Source: Calonectria ilicicola (lineage: Eukaryota > Ascomycota > Sordariomycetes > Hypocreales > Nectriaceae). Taken from it: a DNA stretch of 64,000 nucleotides. Below are positions 45,359 to 58,400 of the stretch, piece after piece (within the stretch, counting starts at the first letter, position 1; every line of letters begins with the position of its first letter). The notes below the pieces were generated by a model that saw nothing but the letters and a program-made list of their open reading frames with translations, was not told the DNA's origin and ran no database searches. Location: contig CP085828.1 of the NCBI GenBank assembly GCA_020809705.1, positions 5,332,001 to 5,396,000 of the forward strand, in the 5' to 3' direction. A program made the position numbers and the translations under genes.

Positions 45359-47610
45359 GTAAGAGACGGGTGGGATGTTTAATGAGGCTAATTCCGAGTC
45401 ACGGATCATGACGAAAAGACGTGATGGGGGCAGCAGTCTGACAGGCACAGCAGCAATGCCCTTATGAACTGACATGGTTGGAGGGTCTTTTTTGGTTTTT
45501 CTTGGCCCCAGTGGAAAAATGGTCGCGCAAAGGTTTTGATACGAATTGCATGGACAGGAGTGGGGGCGTAGTTAATGTATATCTGTAGAGCGAATGATGA
45601 TTTCTGTTATGATGCAGAGTATGTACAATGTTAGTTGTTGATGCTATTAATGCCATTCGCGTACGAGTTACTGCTGGGACTTGGCATTGTTAAGAACGCG
45701 GGACGTGCGAGTCCTGCTAGCGGAGAGGGTGGGTTATCATGTTGCGTAACACAACGAATCTGATATAGGGCCATCGCTGAGGTGAAGGAAAGGCCCAAGC
45801 ACAGCGGAAGAGTAAACGATGATGGATACACAGTTGAAGCTCAAGTGCCCACACCAGTGTCCTGTGGTTGCCATCTGTGATACCAAGCCAGATGGTGGTT
45901 CTAGCCCACTGCTGGCTAGCTAGCTTCAGGCTCTAATTTGCCGTCGTTAGTGCAGCGATCGAGGCCCGATAGTTCGTCGGCGTGTCGCGTGTGTGTGCAT
46001 GTCTGCGCCTCTGAGCTAGGGCCTCGAAGGGAGATGGATCTCCCATGACACCAGCTGAAGGAGCTAAGCCCCTAACGGACAGTGCCTGTGGATGATTTAG
46101 GCATGGTTAGCAAGCTGAGTAAACCCATCATCCATAAATAGTAGGGCATAAGTAATTAGTGGCATGCTTATGAAATGACAGTGGTCAAATCCGGACGGTT
46201 CGTACATGGAAAGGGGGGGCACACGGGATGGTGAGGCGGCGAGTTTGCGTGAGGTTTTGGGTGTTTGCAGGATCGAACAATGTGAGACAAAAGTGTAAAC
46301 GAAAGCGAGATGTGTCGCACACCTGGAGCCTAAAGTGAAGGCAACATTGGATGGGGTCGTGATGAAGCAATGTGGAGATGCATGGGGCGTGTCAGCCAGG
46401 GGTCCACCTTTGAGGGTAAAATCTGACAATAAAGGGCCAGGGCGAGAGACGGTGAGACACACAGCCTTACGGGACCTGGTCTAGTCTCAGAGCTGGATTT
46501 CTTGGTGTCTGTTTTTTATTTTCTTTTGCTCTGCTAGTTGCGGTGGTGATGTCTCATTGTCGTGCAGCGGGTGGTGGTGGTGGTGCTGATGATGATAGCC
46601 ACGATATGGTTAATGCAAAAAATGCCCATGGTGGTGTGTAGAATATCGATGGACATGACAGGCAAACTCAAATGCCCCCCGCCAAGGTCCAAGACGCAGG
46701 TTTCATGTAGATCGGCCGGACGAGAATTTTGACGATCTCAAAGTGGACACCCAGCACCACAACAACAAAACCAGACGGTTGCCAACGTGGTTCATCTGCC
46801 ATGTTGACTATTTTTAAAAAAGCGACACTAGGCAGTGATTTAGGCCACTCTCTCAGCCTCCATGGACCTTGCAGGCTAAGGAAGAGCAGTCCAGCTCCCC
46901 CATCACTAATCCCTAGCCCTCTTGAGGGCCCTGCTCCCCGTCTCATCCTCCTGTTGGCCGCTCAATCGCCACAAGCCAGCAATCCCTGTCTTGGTCCAAC
47001 CCCGGCCTGAACTTGCTGCTGTGTTGCCTCGCCGCCACACTCATAAACAACTTAAACATCTCTTAGCAGCCAGATTGCCTTTTTTTTCACTCTCTTCCTG
47101 ACCTGTGTGACGGAGGGAAACAAGATTGCCCGCCTGTGCAACAAATCACTGCGACGTTGGAGGCAGCCAAGTGGACATTTTGGGGCTGATTGGAATCCGG
47201 ACCCTGACCGTTTGGGGAATCCCGACACAGGCACTTGAATCCTTGCGACATTCAACAACCTGGCCCACTCTCTGGTGTCAGCATCATCATCAAAAACATT
47301 GGTTCTGGGACGACGTTTTCCTCCTCCTTTACCGTTTTGTCCCTGCCGGATTACTCTGCCAGTTTCGTCCTTGGTTGGTCCGGCCCTGCCACGCCCCTGG
47401 CCGCTAATCACGTCCCACGCGTAACCAAAAGCCCATCATCCCAATTGACCCGGTTCAGCTCCCAAATCGACATTTCTTGGTTTCTCTCTTCGAATTATTT
47501 ACAATTAGGAAAGGACAATATATTGTCATGGGGCCGATGCCCCCTCCCTGCATGCAACTAGTCTTCTGAAATCCCACCCTCTCCAGGACACACGGGCAAA
47601 GAAACCAAAC
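45359..47610. other. Intergenic region, MCM2 to membrane protein gene
   Basis: About 2.25 kb between same-strand genes. Open frames (up to 121 codons) overlap and lack recognisable domains. A GGTGGT run lies at about 46568-46584. The last 600 bp are pyrimidine-rich on the plus strand, as expected of a fungal promoter or 5' leader. Confidence 0.55.
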
Positions 47611-50538
47611 ATGGCGGCATATTCGGAGGATCCTAACCGCTTCGACTCAATGAGAACACAACATGGGTCATCCGGCTTGTCGTACTCAAATTCCGTCTCA
47701 ACCCACTTGAGTAGTGGAATTTCTCCCTCACCATCACCCGCCCAGTCGTTTTCGAGGGGCTTATTTCGCAACACCAGCCAGGGCAGTGATTATCATCGCC
47801 TAGAAGAAGACCACGAACTGGCGCACTTTGGAGACTCAAATGAAAGCAACAGCGGCATCACCTCCAGCTCCCTTGTGAGTTCAGCCTCTACAGCACGTGG
47901 CCTCGGCATCTCAGAGTTTCGCAACTCGGCGCACTTTCCCATCAGCCGCAGCCCACCGGACACTCCCCGCAGCTACCAAGCTCTGATCGACAACACCGCA
48001 CTGGATTCATCCCGACCCGCAGTTCCTCCCAACGTCCCACCGGCTGTTCCTCCTATGGGTTATCTAAGTCCTGGCATGAATCGAGCCAGCGGTATGCCTC
48101 CCCCAAGTGGTCAGGACGGCGCCAATTGGGCTCCTTCGATGCCAAACTCCGGCTACCATGAAACCACAACCAGAGGCATCCCACTATCTCGACAAGACTC
48201 CCCGGATTTAGGCTCTTCCGACGGAGAGAATAATGTGCCAAAGATTCAAATTGATGATGATTTCGATGATGCAGTTTTCTTTAGCAAGTTCCGCGAGCCC
48301 CCGAGCAAATGTTGGTCCAACCAGGATATTCACCAAAAGAGAACGAATTGGATATCTATTACTATTTACATTCTATCATTGTATTCAACAATCTTAAGCG
48401 GCATATGGTTAGTTACAAGCATCCTCCAACCCAGATGGGGCAAGCAAATATCCTCAAAGCAGGGTCTATTGCCCTCAACTGCCACCACCCTTACGGCCCT
48501 CTTGGCGAAAACCATCGAAATGTCGTTTGTCACGGTGTTCGTATCATTCTTAGGCCAGGTTCTAACAAGAAGATCTTTCATCCGCAAGGCCCACGGCATG
48601 TCTCTTGCTGAGATGACCATGCGCAACTGGGTAATCCAGCCCGGTTCGCTCATTACTCATTTCGAGACCCTGCCTTCATCCGCCCTAACTCTTTTGGGAA
48701 TGTTATCATTAACTGCAACCTTGGCTGCTTCCTTTTACACAACAGCGTCGGATGCCATGGTTGCTCCGAAACTCAAGAATGGCAGGTGGGAGCATAGGGA
48801 GCTCGGTGGATATGTGAAGACGAGCTATGCCAACGCAGCATACATAAAGGAAACTTGCCCATCCCTGTTTGATCTTGATGCGGACATCAACGCCGACGAG
48901 TCCTGCATGAACGTAAAATTCTCGGGTTCCTCATACAAAACCCTCTTCGGATTCATGCAGACTTACACGGACTTGAAGCAGAATGGCACAATTCTTCCTA
49001 ACGACATCACTCAACGACCAGCGGGCACCATGGTGCTGTATGATAACACTACCCTATATGCATCTTGGATTGAAACTACGCATAGCAATGTAACGAAGCA
49101 GTACGAAACATCAAAGAGGATCATCAACAACGTCACCATGGCCATGCCTCATCCCGGAGTCTATGCTGCAGCAACGAACCCTATCAATGACATCCTCCAA
49201 CCTGATGAGCTTTCAGGAGTTGGAGAATATTCTGTTCGCGCTGGTGTAGTTTCTCCCTCCATCAACGTCATGTGCGTCAGCATGGACAAAGATGAGCTTG
49301 CGCCTCTCGTTTATACCACGTGGCCCAATGCCCTTGTCAACGAAACCGGAGTCGGAAACCAGACTACAGGATGGGCTGGCTGGGAGAGTGAAGCCCCAAG
49401 GGCACCAGACTATTTGAACAGGACAAAAGTAGACGATGTTTTCAGGTGGGGGTCCAAGTATGAGCGGAGACCCCCTGTATTTCAGCTTGTAAGGTGTTCA
49501 TTCCAGCATGTAATCGAAGTCAACTAACTGAGATGTTTAGTACCCTTCAGACTATAACCTACTCGTCAACGCAACCGGGCACAATTCGGATGCAATGTAC
49601 TTGCTCGGGAAAAAGGTCAACTACAGCGACTATACCCTCTGCGAAGTTCGATCATGGACATCGCCAAACTGCTCTACCCAGTTCGATATTTCTGGCACAT
49701 CTGGTGCTAGCATGCAGGCTCACTGCGAGGACCCAAACGATGAAAATAGTTACCTACGCTCCTTCGCCAAGGGTACCGGATGGGCTGCGCCCTCGTTGGA
49801 TATCAAGGTACGTCCCAGCTCTATCCCACAACTCGAATAATATCATCTAACACCCTCCAGTGGCTCATGGAGGAGTGGCAGTTGTCAATGAACGTTGGGA
49901 CCGGTTCCACGAATGGTAATGCTTCTAATGCTCGAATCTTAACCCAGTTGGCTCTCCAGAGTCCTGAGTTGCCAACAAGCTTACCCTCCATGGCTGAGGC
50001 ACTTGCGGTTTACGTAAGCTCCCTCGCCGTATTCAGTGCGATTGACACACCCTTCCGCGACTATTGGGACTGGGACGACCCAAACAATATTGTTACCGGT
50101 GGACCAGGCCATCTGCAGACATTCAATGCCTCGTTGATTACGCAAGAATACACATCGGGCCACATCAATTCCTGGCAAGCTATATTCTATTTGCCGTTGA
50201 CAGCTGTCTTTGCTATCAACCTGTTTTGTTTCTTTTACTTTTTGATTAATAGTGGTTTGGTCGTTGACATGACGGAGCCTCAGAATATGTTTTGTTTAGC
50301 GAAAAATAGCCCGCCTAGTGCACAGCTCAACGGCAGCTGTGGGGGCGGCCCCGAGAAGAAGCATCTCGAAGTTCCATGGCGCGTGGCTTACGCACACAGC
50401 GCGAATCACTATTTCTTTGAGGAAGTCCACAATGGCGCTCCTGAGCCTGCTACCAAGGCGGTCTGCACTGGTTCGCAACCAGCAAACGTAAGACACAGCA
50501 GCTACAAGCGACTCAGTACAAGCGAGGGCTGGTTGTAA
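47611..50538 (+). CDS. Large fungal membrane glycoprotein, four predicted spans
   Basis: Exons 47611-49488, 49541-49807, 49861-50538, giving 940 aa with both joins in phase 0. The first 240 residues are Ser/Pro-rich and probably cytosolic. Three hydrophobic segments follow (starting W-I-S-I-T-I-Y-I, then T-A-L-L-A-K-T-I, then S-A-L-T-L-L-G-M). Next is a region of roughly 450 residues with at least ten Asn-x-Ser/Thr sequons and several cysteines, most likely lumenal or extracellular. A final hydrophobic span (A-I-F-Y-L-P-L-T-A-V-F-A-I-N) and a short cytosolic tail end the protein. The family appears widespread in filamentous ascomycetes but I know no function. Homologues are, as I recall, sometimes labelled 'mcm2/3/5 family', a mis-transferred name; no MCM motif is present here. 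Confidence 0.85.
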
Positions 50539-51661
50539 AATAGGGGATGTATTGTGAATGACGAATCATGGTTATTTAGGCCACGATGCTACATAGCGAG
50601 GAGTTTTGATGTTTGTAATGTTTACTGGCGATTAGGCACTGGGGGGGTCAAGTAAAAAAGACTTCAATAAGACAGTTAATGATAAGATGCTTCCTTCATT
50701 CCATATCTTTATTATCCTTAAAGGCACATTCCAGCTATTATATTCCAACCAATACCAACCGATGATAGAGACTGATTCAAGTCGTTAAATTCACTGGTAT
50801 CTATTGCCGCTGTGGTCATGGTGCCTCCAAGAGAAACCCAGACCAAGGGCACCGCCCGTCTGTATCTGGATATAAACAAATAACTAAATAAACATAAAAC
50901 TAAATAAACATAAAACTAAATAAACATAAAACTAAATAAACATAAAACTAAATAAACATAAAACTAAATAAACATAAAACTAAATAAAAATAATCAATTT
51001 TATTTATTTATTTATTTTGTTATTATTTTTATCCGAACTGCATTAGGACTATCGACAATGTTCGCGAAGCGCGCTTAAAAAATGAAACGTAATCTGCAAA
51101 CAAGAATCGCTATGTTTTTTGGCCAGTGTTTGTCAGTGATTGCCATGTTTACAAAAAGTTAGACGGCGGCTGTTTTCAGCTGAACCGTACAGTGCTAATA
51201 GCTACACTAATTTTGATTGCTGCTAACGTTTACATAGGGCATTCGCCCATTTCTCAGATTGCTCTCCTCTCCCTTCTCTTCATCAACCTACTCTTTGTGC
51301 GAACTATCACTCCTTGCGGTGATAGCGTCCCCTTAGTGCTCAGGTGCGGTGATAGACTTCGGGTCTATCTTTTTTTTCTCTCTCTTTCTGTAGATAGGGG
51401 TCGTGTCCGAAGCTGTGTCGGAACGAACGAATTCGCTATATTCGACTGTGGAAGTGACTCTCCTGGTATACCAGACCTCGGATGAGGCTGGTTTTGACTT
51501 TCTTGGCTTTGCCGGTCAGTACAGCACAAATCATCACCCTCTCGCAGAAATTTACTAACACGGTTAGGATCGTGCCTTGGGGGTTTGCCGAAGCGTCGGG
51601 TGGACGTGGAGGAGTTCGTGACGACTAGTGGAAGCTCACCCGTCCCTCTATACCAATCCTC
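50539..51661. other. AT-rich spacer before helicase pseudogene
   Basis: About 1.1 kb holding the 16-bp tandem repeat, an AT-rich foldback (about 50983-51031) and mixed sequence. Between 51385 and 51530 a plus-strand frame reads somewhat protein-like but has no ATG. It may be a chance frame or a leader exon of the helicase gene. Confidence 0.5.
50883..50988. repeat. 16-bp AT-rich tandem repeat, about 6.6 copies
   Basis: The unit ACTAAATAAACATAAA starts at 50883, 50899, 50915, 50931, 50947, 50963 and 50979, identical until the last copy diverges at 50989. A T-rich stretch with TTTATTTATTTATTTA follows directly and can pair back with the repeat. Confidence 0.95.
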
Positions 51662-54600
51662 ATGTCTCAAAAAGGGATTGACAATATGGCCTCACCCGAG
51701 ACCACTGGTGAGAACTCTCAGAAGGAGAGAACTCAATCCAAAGATTGCGCGGTCCTGTGAGTTACTATCATTTAGTTGTGATTCATTGTCCATTGGCTAT
51801 TAATCATTCTGATTCCATCCTTAGGTACGGCCATCATTCCGGCCCAGCTGTAGCCGCAGGGAAAAATCTCGGCCTTGACATCAAGGTCACTTCCAAATTA
51901 TCCTCTGTTTCTCCAAGGGACCAAACCGCATGGTTTGGATTCACATTGGAGTTCCCGCTTGATCCAAAGCAAGCGGCCAACGAGGATGCAGGTTTTGGCG
52001 TGATCCACAACCGTAAGCTTCGTCTCCCCGTTCCTCGAGAGTCTAACCATGTTCAGGGTTCTATACCGGCATGGAAATCCGCACCCCACCTGCAGAAACA
52101 TATAAACTCGAGATCAGGTTTCCACTGGGTGGAATGCGGATCTTTTTCGACCCATTACCCGAGCAATTACTTTCCCGCTTCCCCTATGCCAAGAACAAGG
52201 AAAAAGGTCTCACCCTTGCCAGCATATATCTATGTGAAATGGCCAAGGTAAGCGTGAGGGGATTTGGTCTGCCCTTCGCCAATGCCTTAGATGACCAAGT
52301 TGAAGCCTGGGTGAACAAGAACGAACCTCTCCTCGAAGGCGAATGTACCCTCTTGGACATCTTGACTCAACGGAACTTCTTCTTCGTCGTTGACTGTCCA
52401 GTTGACGTCATGTCCAAGATTACCAAACCCGACCTCTTGCCACCGCCTTTCAAGTATCCATTCGACTCGGGAACGGCTTGGGATGTGGCTCGGTTCAAAG
52501 AGCTTATCCAGCTCAACAAGGGTCACCAATACGCGCCATCCATCGTGTAAGTTGATTCCGGTTTTCTCTACCTATATCCCAAAGTGGGCTAACCAAATAT
52601 GGATCAAGTTTTGAGGATGATGCCTCACACATGTATGCGCTGCAGCAGTCCCTCATCCAGGATGTCATGTGGCTTGATGACCAAAAGTCCACCGTAAGTT
52701 CCTGAATGCCTAGTTTCCTCCCCTCTCTAACTCGCGCTAGATTGCCAATATTAGGCACATTGCCTACTTTGTCCGCCCTTCTTCCTGTGCTGCCGCCGAT
52801 TCTCAGACTCTTTTTTTGGTGGTGTCTTTAGACCCAGCGTTTAAAAAGGCTCATCAGTCTTCCTTGCGTCGCTTCACCAAAGACGACCTCCTCCGCGTTC
52901 ATCTCTTTCATTCTTCGGAAGATGAAGAGCCAGCGGCCGATTGGTAAGTTTCTCTTAGGTTATTTTTTATCGTGTTTTTGTGCTTCTTATATTTTTATCA
53001 TCTAAAACATGTTGGTTGTATTAATCGCGTCATTCGTGGTGATCGTGGTGTTTGTGTTCATCATGCGTCTGGTTCTAATTGCGCCTTCTTCTTTTTAGGC
53101 AATGCAGGATCATCTCCCACGCCCGGGGCATCTCAGATCTTACCCAGCACCTCGTCGAAGACAACAAGCTGGTCCTGCAAGTGAGCCGCCCTAACGGGAC
53201 AGGGTGGCCATATGTGGTTAAGGGTTTTGGCACACGAGAGGAGGCCGAAAATGCATTAGAAGAAGGGCCAGAGCACTAGAATTGCGTTGCGCTCGTTTTT
53301 AAGTCGCATCTTGAAGATTGCAGACGCAAGTTCAATGCTGTCTCTCTCTTCGATCCACCCTCCCAGCCATCCAATCCTATTGCTTGCGGTTTGCGCAGGG
53401 TCGACGAGGCCAGCGAGGAGGAAGACAAGCTTCGAGATGCGATCTATGATCGCTTGGCTCTCCACCGTGAGCTGGTCCGAGGAGGCGGCTTCTGGGACTG
53501 GATGACACGGCCTGACCCAAAGAAACCCTCAGTGGCCTTCGATGGCATCACCCTCCGCAACGCCCCTTCCCCGGTCAAGCTCCGTCCACTGCCCCGTGTC
53601 AACTTTCTCGATATCGACGAGGCCTATGCCAACGCTATCGTTAACGAGGTGTTGCCTCAGGACCGTGACCGGTTCCGCAGTTACCTCAGCGACCGACCAC
53701 TTGGCCTTGGCCTCATCACTGCTGTAAGTGCTCAGATTCTGAAGCAGTGCATTATAATGCTAACTTTATTCAGGGAGCAGGCTTTGGGAAAACCACAGCG
53801 GGTGCTGCTGCCACGCTCGCCATGCAGGAAAAGGTAGGAAAGGTGCTCTGCTCCGCCCCAACTGATGCCGCGATCGACAACCTGGCCAGCCGCATCAACC
53901 AGGAAACCCACGCCATTGCCCGGGGTCTCAACAAGGACAAGCCAGAGATATCAGACCGCTTTCGCCATAGGCTTGTGGTGCATGCGCATGATCTTGTTGA
54001 CGAACAAGCAGCTTTCAAAAGGCTGCTAGCTAACCCAACTTACGTCAATGACACTTCCAACAAGAGTTGGCAGCCAGAACCTAGATGGACTTTGCACCTT
54101 TCCCTTGCCTTTTGGCCCCCGGTCCTGCTGCGCTCGCCTGCTGTCCCGAGCATTCACGCAGACGACAGCGAAGCCTTACACCAGATACAGGCTGAGGTTG
54201 ACAGCCGCGGTGACCTCAACTTGCTTCGAGATCTCGCCACCGGTGCCCTCCCCTGGGATGACAGAAACGAATATACCTTTTGGGAAGAGGTCAAGGCTCT
54301 GATGACCGCCATCTTGGACGTAGCAGATATTATGTGCACCACCCCTGCTGCCACGAAGAATGTCAAAGAGCTGAAGTCATGGAAGGAGAACAAGGCCAAA
54401 GGGCTAGCCATTGATGAGGGTGCAGGCATGGACCGCGGAGACCTTTACTGTGTCTGGGGCAACACCCTAATGCCCTGCCCCGCCTTTGGTGATCCTAAAC
54501 AGCTACTCCCGACCGTCATGGCGGGTGTAGAGAAGGACGACGACGGCAACAGCTACATCAACCGCTTCGCCCACGACGGCAGGATCTCGGCCCTCCAGTC

Positions 54601-55408
54601 CTTGCAGGCCATCGGCATGCCCGTTTTTCGGCTTAAAACCCAGCTACGACTAGGCCAGGGCATGTTCGACATGGCAGCGGCCATCATGTACCCCGATATC
54701 CCTTTTATGTACGCCGAGAGCTGCAACATTAGCCTTCCACAGTTTCAACTTGGGCGAGACTTAGAAGGTTATATTCAAGCGAAATATCCCGAAGTCGAAC
54801 TTCCCCCCAAGGGTACCCTTAAGCCTGTTTTTATCCACTGTGAAGGCTCTCGGATTTCTGTTGATCCGATAACAAAGTCGAAGCAGTGCCACCAGCAGGT
54901 CAAGGTAGCATTAGATTTCGCCGTTGACTTTGTCACAACGAAGCAGGCGGACCCAGCTAGGATCACTATCCTCGCCCCCTACGCGGCGAATGCCAATCTC
55001 ATTGGCAGTATGCGCAAACAACTGCCCTACTCCAATGTGCTTGCCGAGATGCCGCCGGCGATGACAGTCGACTCCTTCCAGGGCCAAGAAAACGATATTG
55101 TGATTGCTGTGATGGGCACTGTTTCGTTAGGCCCCGGCCCCGGGTTCACCTCGGACCCGCAGCGGCTCAACGTCCTACTCACACGGTCCCGGATGGGCTT
55201 GGTCGTGGTGGGGGACATCAATGTCACTGGTCCCATGGTGGATGAGAAAGGGAAGGGGAAGAAGAAGAGTAAGGGCGGTGACGGGATACAAAAGGCATTC
55301 AATGTATACGGACCCCACGGTGAGGTATACAAGCTCAAGGCCGTGACCTTGCGAACCATGCACAGAATGTTTTGGGAGGAGGGACGGGTAGCTAAAATAG
55401 AGGTTTAA
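51662..55408 (+). pseudogene. Upf1-like SF1 helicase gene with one in-frame stop
   Basis: Seven exons: 51662-51756, 51825-52012, 52057-52546, 52609-52693, 52741-52943, 53099-53723, 53774-55408. All junctions keep frame for 1106 codons, except that codon 414 (53277-53279) is TAG. Coding resumes in the same frame immediately after it. The C-terminal helicase is complete: Walker A G-A-G-F-G-K-T (563-569, rebuilt by the last intron), motif II I-D-E-G, motif III G-D-P-K-Q-L-L-P, motif V V-D-S-F-Q-G-Q-E, and motif VI L-N-V-L-L-T-R-S-R. These place it with the Upf1/Dna2-type SF1B helicases. The N-terminal 410 residues are of unknown fold. The stop could arise from CAG by C-to-T, the direction of fungal RIP or deamination. 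It may be a recent pseudogene, or make a truncated product. The 5' end is the least certain part. Confidence 0.7.
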
Positions 55409-58400
55409 TGTAATGTCAACACAACCGGCCTGCCCATACTCTGATGTGAGTGTGCTTTGAATACAATAATAACTTGTGAGCCCGTGCAATAACCCTAGCC
55501 ACGCTCGTTTGTGTCCATCCTATTACGCGTAGAATACTAAATAAATAAATAAATTTATTATAATTTATTTTATTTTTATGCTTATTTATTTCTTGTGAGT
55601 TGCGTGTCAGTTCTTTTCGAGAATCTTCTTTCATTTCACCATGTCTTGGTCACTCTAGGGTAGTGGTCAACATAACCTCCAAGTCTTTCCATCCATCAAT
55701 ACATTAGTTTTTTTTTTATCATTACTCGCGCAATGATTCAATTTATATATATAAAAAAAGAAAGCCCATTAATTTAAGTCGAAATTCCCTTTATAAGTTT
55801 ATTTAGAGGTTGGATTGTACCACACACTCTCAGGCAATCATGTTTCCGAGACTCTGGTGTTGAGCTCATGGAGATATTTTTATTTGAAGTGCCCTAAGCT
55901 TTCTCTCCCAACTCACTTTATTTTTGAGGGGGAATATGATGTTTGGCGATTGAGATAGAACCATGAGCCATAAAAAACAAGGCACTGATGACACGGTAAC
56001 AGGTTCATTCAGTAGTTTATTTGCATGGGCATTCCGTAGTTCAAGATTCCCCTACAAATAGATGGGTAAATTCTCAGACTAGTTTCTAAACGGTATTCTA
56101 TGCGGAAATCTAAATTCTAAAAACTGGCTCTTTCTCAAAGTCGATGAGACTATACCGCACGCTTTGGTCAAGGGGTTTGATATAACCATAGTCTGAATTC
56201 CGAGATGACTGGCCTTGATCTTTCCCATGTTTTATTAGGCTAAGCTTTTCTAGACAATGGGAATCTCCTGAGTGATTTTATTTCTAGCTGAACTCGTAAC
56301 AGAAGCGAGCAGGGTCCTTTACGCAGAATCGCCGTTGAGAACCATAACTCGAGCACTCACATCACCACCTCACTCAGTTTGTGGCTTATATATTAAACCA
56401 AACTTACCCAAAAAAACACTCAAGACTATTTTGGCAGTAAATAAAATTCAACTCTTTAGCCTGGCTTGGAATGATATTTGACACAGAAGCACATGTTCTT
56501 GGAAACAACCCTTGAATAACGAAACGCCTTGCCTTTTCTCCGGATTCTCGCAGGGATCGCGCTTAAGCGTAGTTGCGGTGTTATTGTGGATCAAAAGCTG
56601 CAACATCTCCAAGTTTTCCCACCTGTCGGTTGGGGTAATGTGGTCTCTTGGGGTCTAGATCATGCTGTAGTATCAGGGGTGCCAATGGAGCAGCCTTGCT
56701 GAGGTTTCGATGTTAACCGAGACCACGGTTGAAAATTTCGTCATGGGCAGTTTTGCTGATGCATAGTTCACGCTAGAGCGATCCTCGCCCCCGTCCTTCT
56801 CCTCTTTCCCCCCTTTCTCCCCACATGTTGTAGCATCAGGATGAAGCTTGGGGTCGGGGCTGGAATCCAACAGGAGTCCGTCCGAGGCAATACCGAACCA
56901 GGCAGAGACGGTGGGTTGAACTGTGTGGTCTTGTCGGAACTGATGCAATAGGTGGTTGGGGTATTAGTGATGGTGTTGGTTCGAGATGGCGAATGGAATT
57001 GATCTGTAGCCGAGCCAAGTCACACATCGAGGATAGCGCGGGCTCCTTTGGATACCCCAACTGTCTAGTTGCAGGAGGTTTTTCAGGCGCCATCTAGTGG
57101 CAACTGCAACTGCTTCTTCTAAACATCAAACCGTTGATGGGAAGCATAAGGTGCGGGGTGACGGGTCGCAGCCTCAGCTAGGCGACGTTGACTAGGCCCA
57201 CAATGAGGCCGAGAGGGCGGGGAGGACTCGCCATTGACGATTCGTCCAGGGATTGTGTGTGGGCGCTGCTGCACTGTAGGTACGACGGAGGAGGAGATGG
57301 CGCTGGTTGTCGGTCAAGAGGAGAATGCTCCAGCGCGCGCCACAGGTGCCGAAACACCTTCACACCATAGAAAGTTGGCAATATTGCAAGGAACGATTTG
57401 GTGGTGGTGACATGCAAAAACTATAAGTGGTTGAGGTTGCAACGGTACGGGTACGGGCGATCCGACTCGTTGGATGGGCCCACGAACTGTCGGAGCGCCC
57501 TATTACTATCAATCAGAGGGCGGCATCCGAAGCTCGCATTCTAAATCGGCAGTTTGGGGTAACCGATCTGAGGTGTTGTTGCGGCAAAGTTAGATCGACC
57601 AAAAATTACGGAGTAGACACCCACAAAAAGGGTGTCGGACCGGCAAGCGTCAAATCAGAGGGCACAGTGAACGACTCCCACATGATAACCCATGGCGGCC
57701 TCGCCGTCGCGATGCATGACGCCCTTTACGCCCTGTACACCTGCAGGCAAGGTGGTGCCATTCGTGCCATTCATGCCCCAACAACCGCTTGCCCAGGTGC
57801 ATGCTGATGAGAGATGCTCGCGCTTACCCCGGAAACATGACTGGGGAACTGAAGGCTGATCGCAGTCGGCCCGCTTAGCTCGGCGGGTTTTCTCAATTGC
57901 TTGTTTGTCGTGCAGAAAGCCAATTGGCAGCGGGGTTTTCGTCTGTGAAGGGGACTGGGGTAATCCACCGAGAGAGCAAGGCTCGTTTTCGTGCGGAGTT
58001 GTCATTTCAGCCAAGATTCATTTTTGACGTTACAGTCGGAACGACTGATGTGAGCAAATGACGACGCTTACTTACCTTGTGCATTGTCATCTGAATTCGT
58101 GGCAGTCGACTGAAGCAAATTAAAAAAAAAAACACCTTCGAATTGGATTATGATCAGAGTAAGCTCGTTTAGAGAAGGGAATTTTTTCCCACCATGTTAC
58201 ATACAGTAAACTCGCAGACTACATCTACCCCAGCATTCTTGGCACGGGTCGTACCGGGCTCATCAAGGATATGTCCCGTGATTCCCGCTCGTTAACCAAG
58301 AATCATTGAAGCTCTTGAAAATGGCAAATGAACTAACTGTCTTGGCCGACTCTTACCCATGCGTACTACTGTCAGCTCAAGGCAAAGATCGTGGCTGTTT

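Noticed and set aside
51385..51530. Protein-like plus-strand frame before the helicase gene
   Set aside because: It has no ATG, and the join to the helicase is unclear. The ATG at 51662 with its own intron explains the downstream frame better.
57427..57807. 126-codon plus-strand frame in the 55-60 kb stretch
   Set aside because: Overlaps comparable frames on the opposite strand; no recognisable domain, no conserved-looking core.
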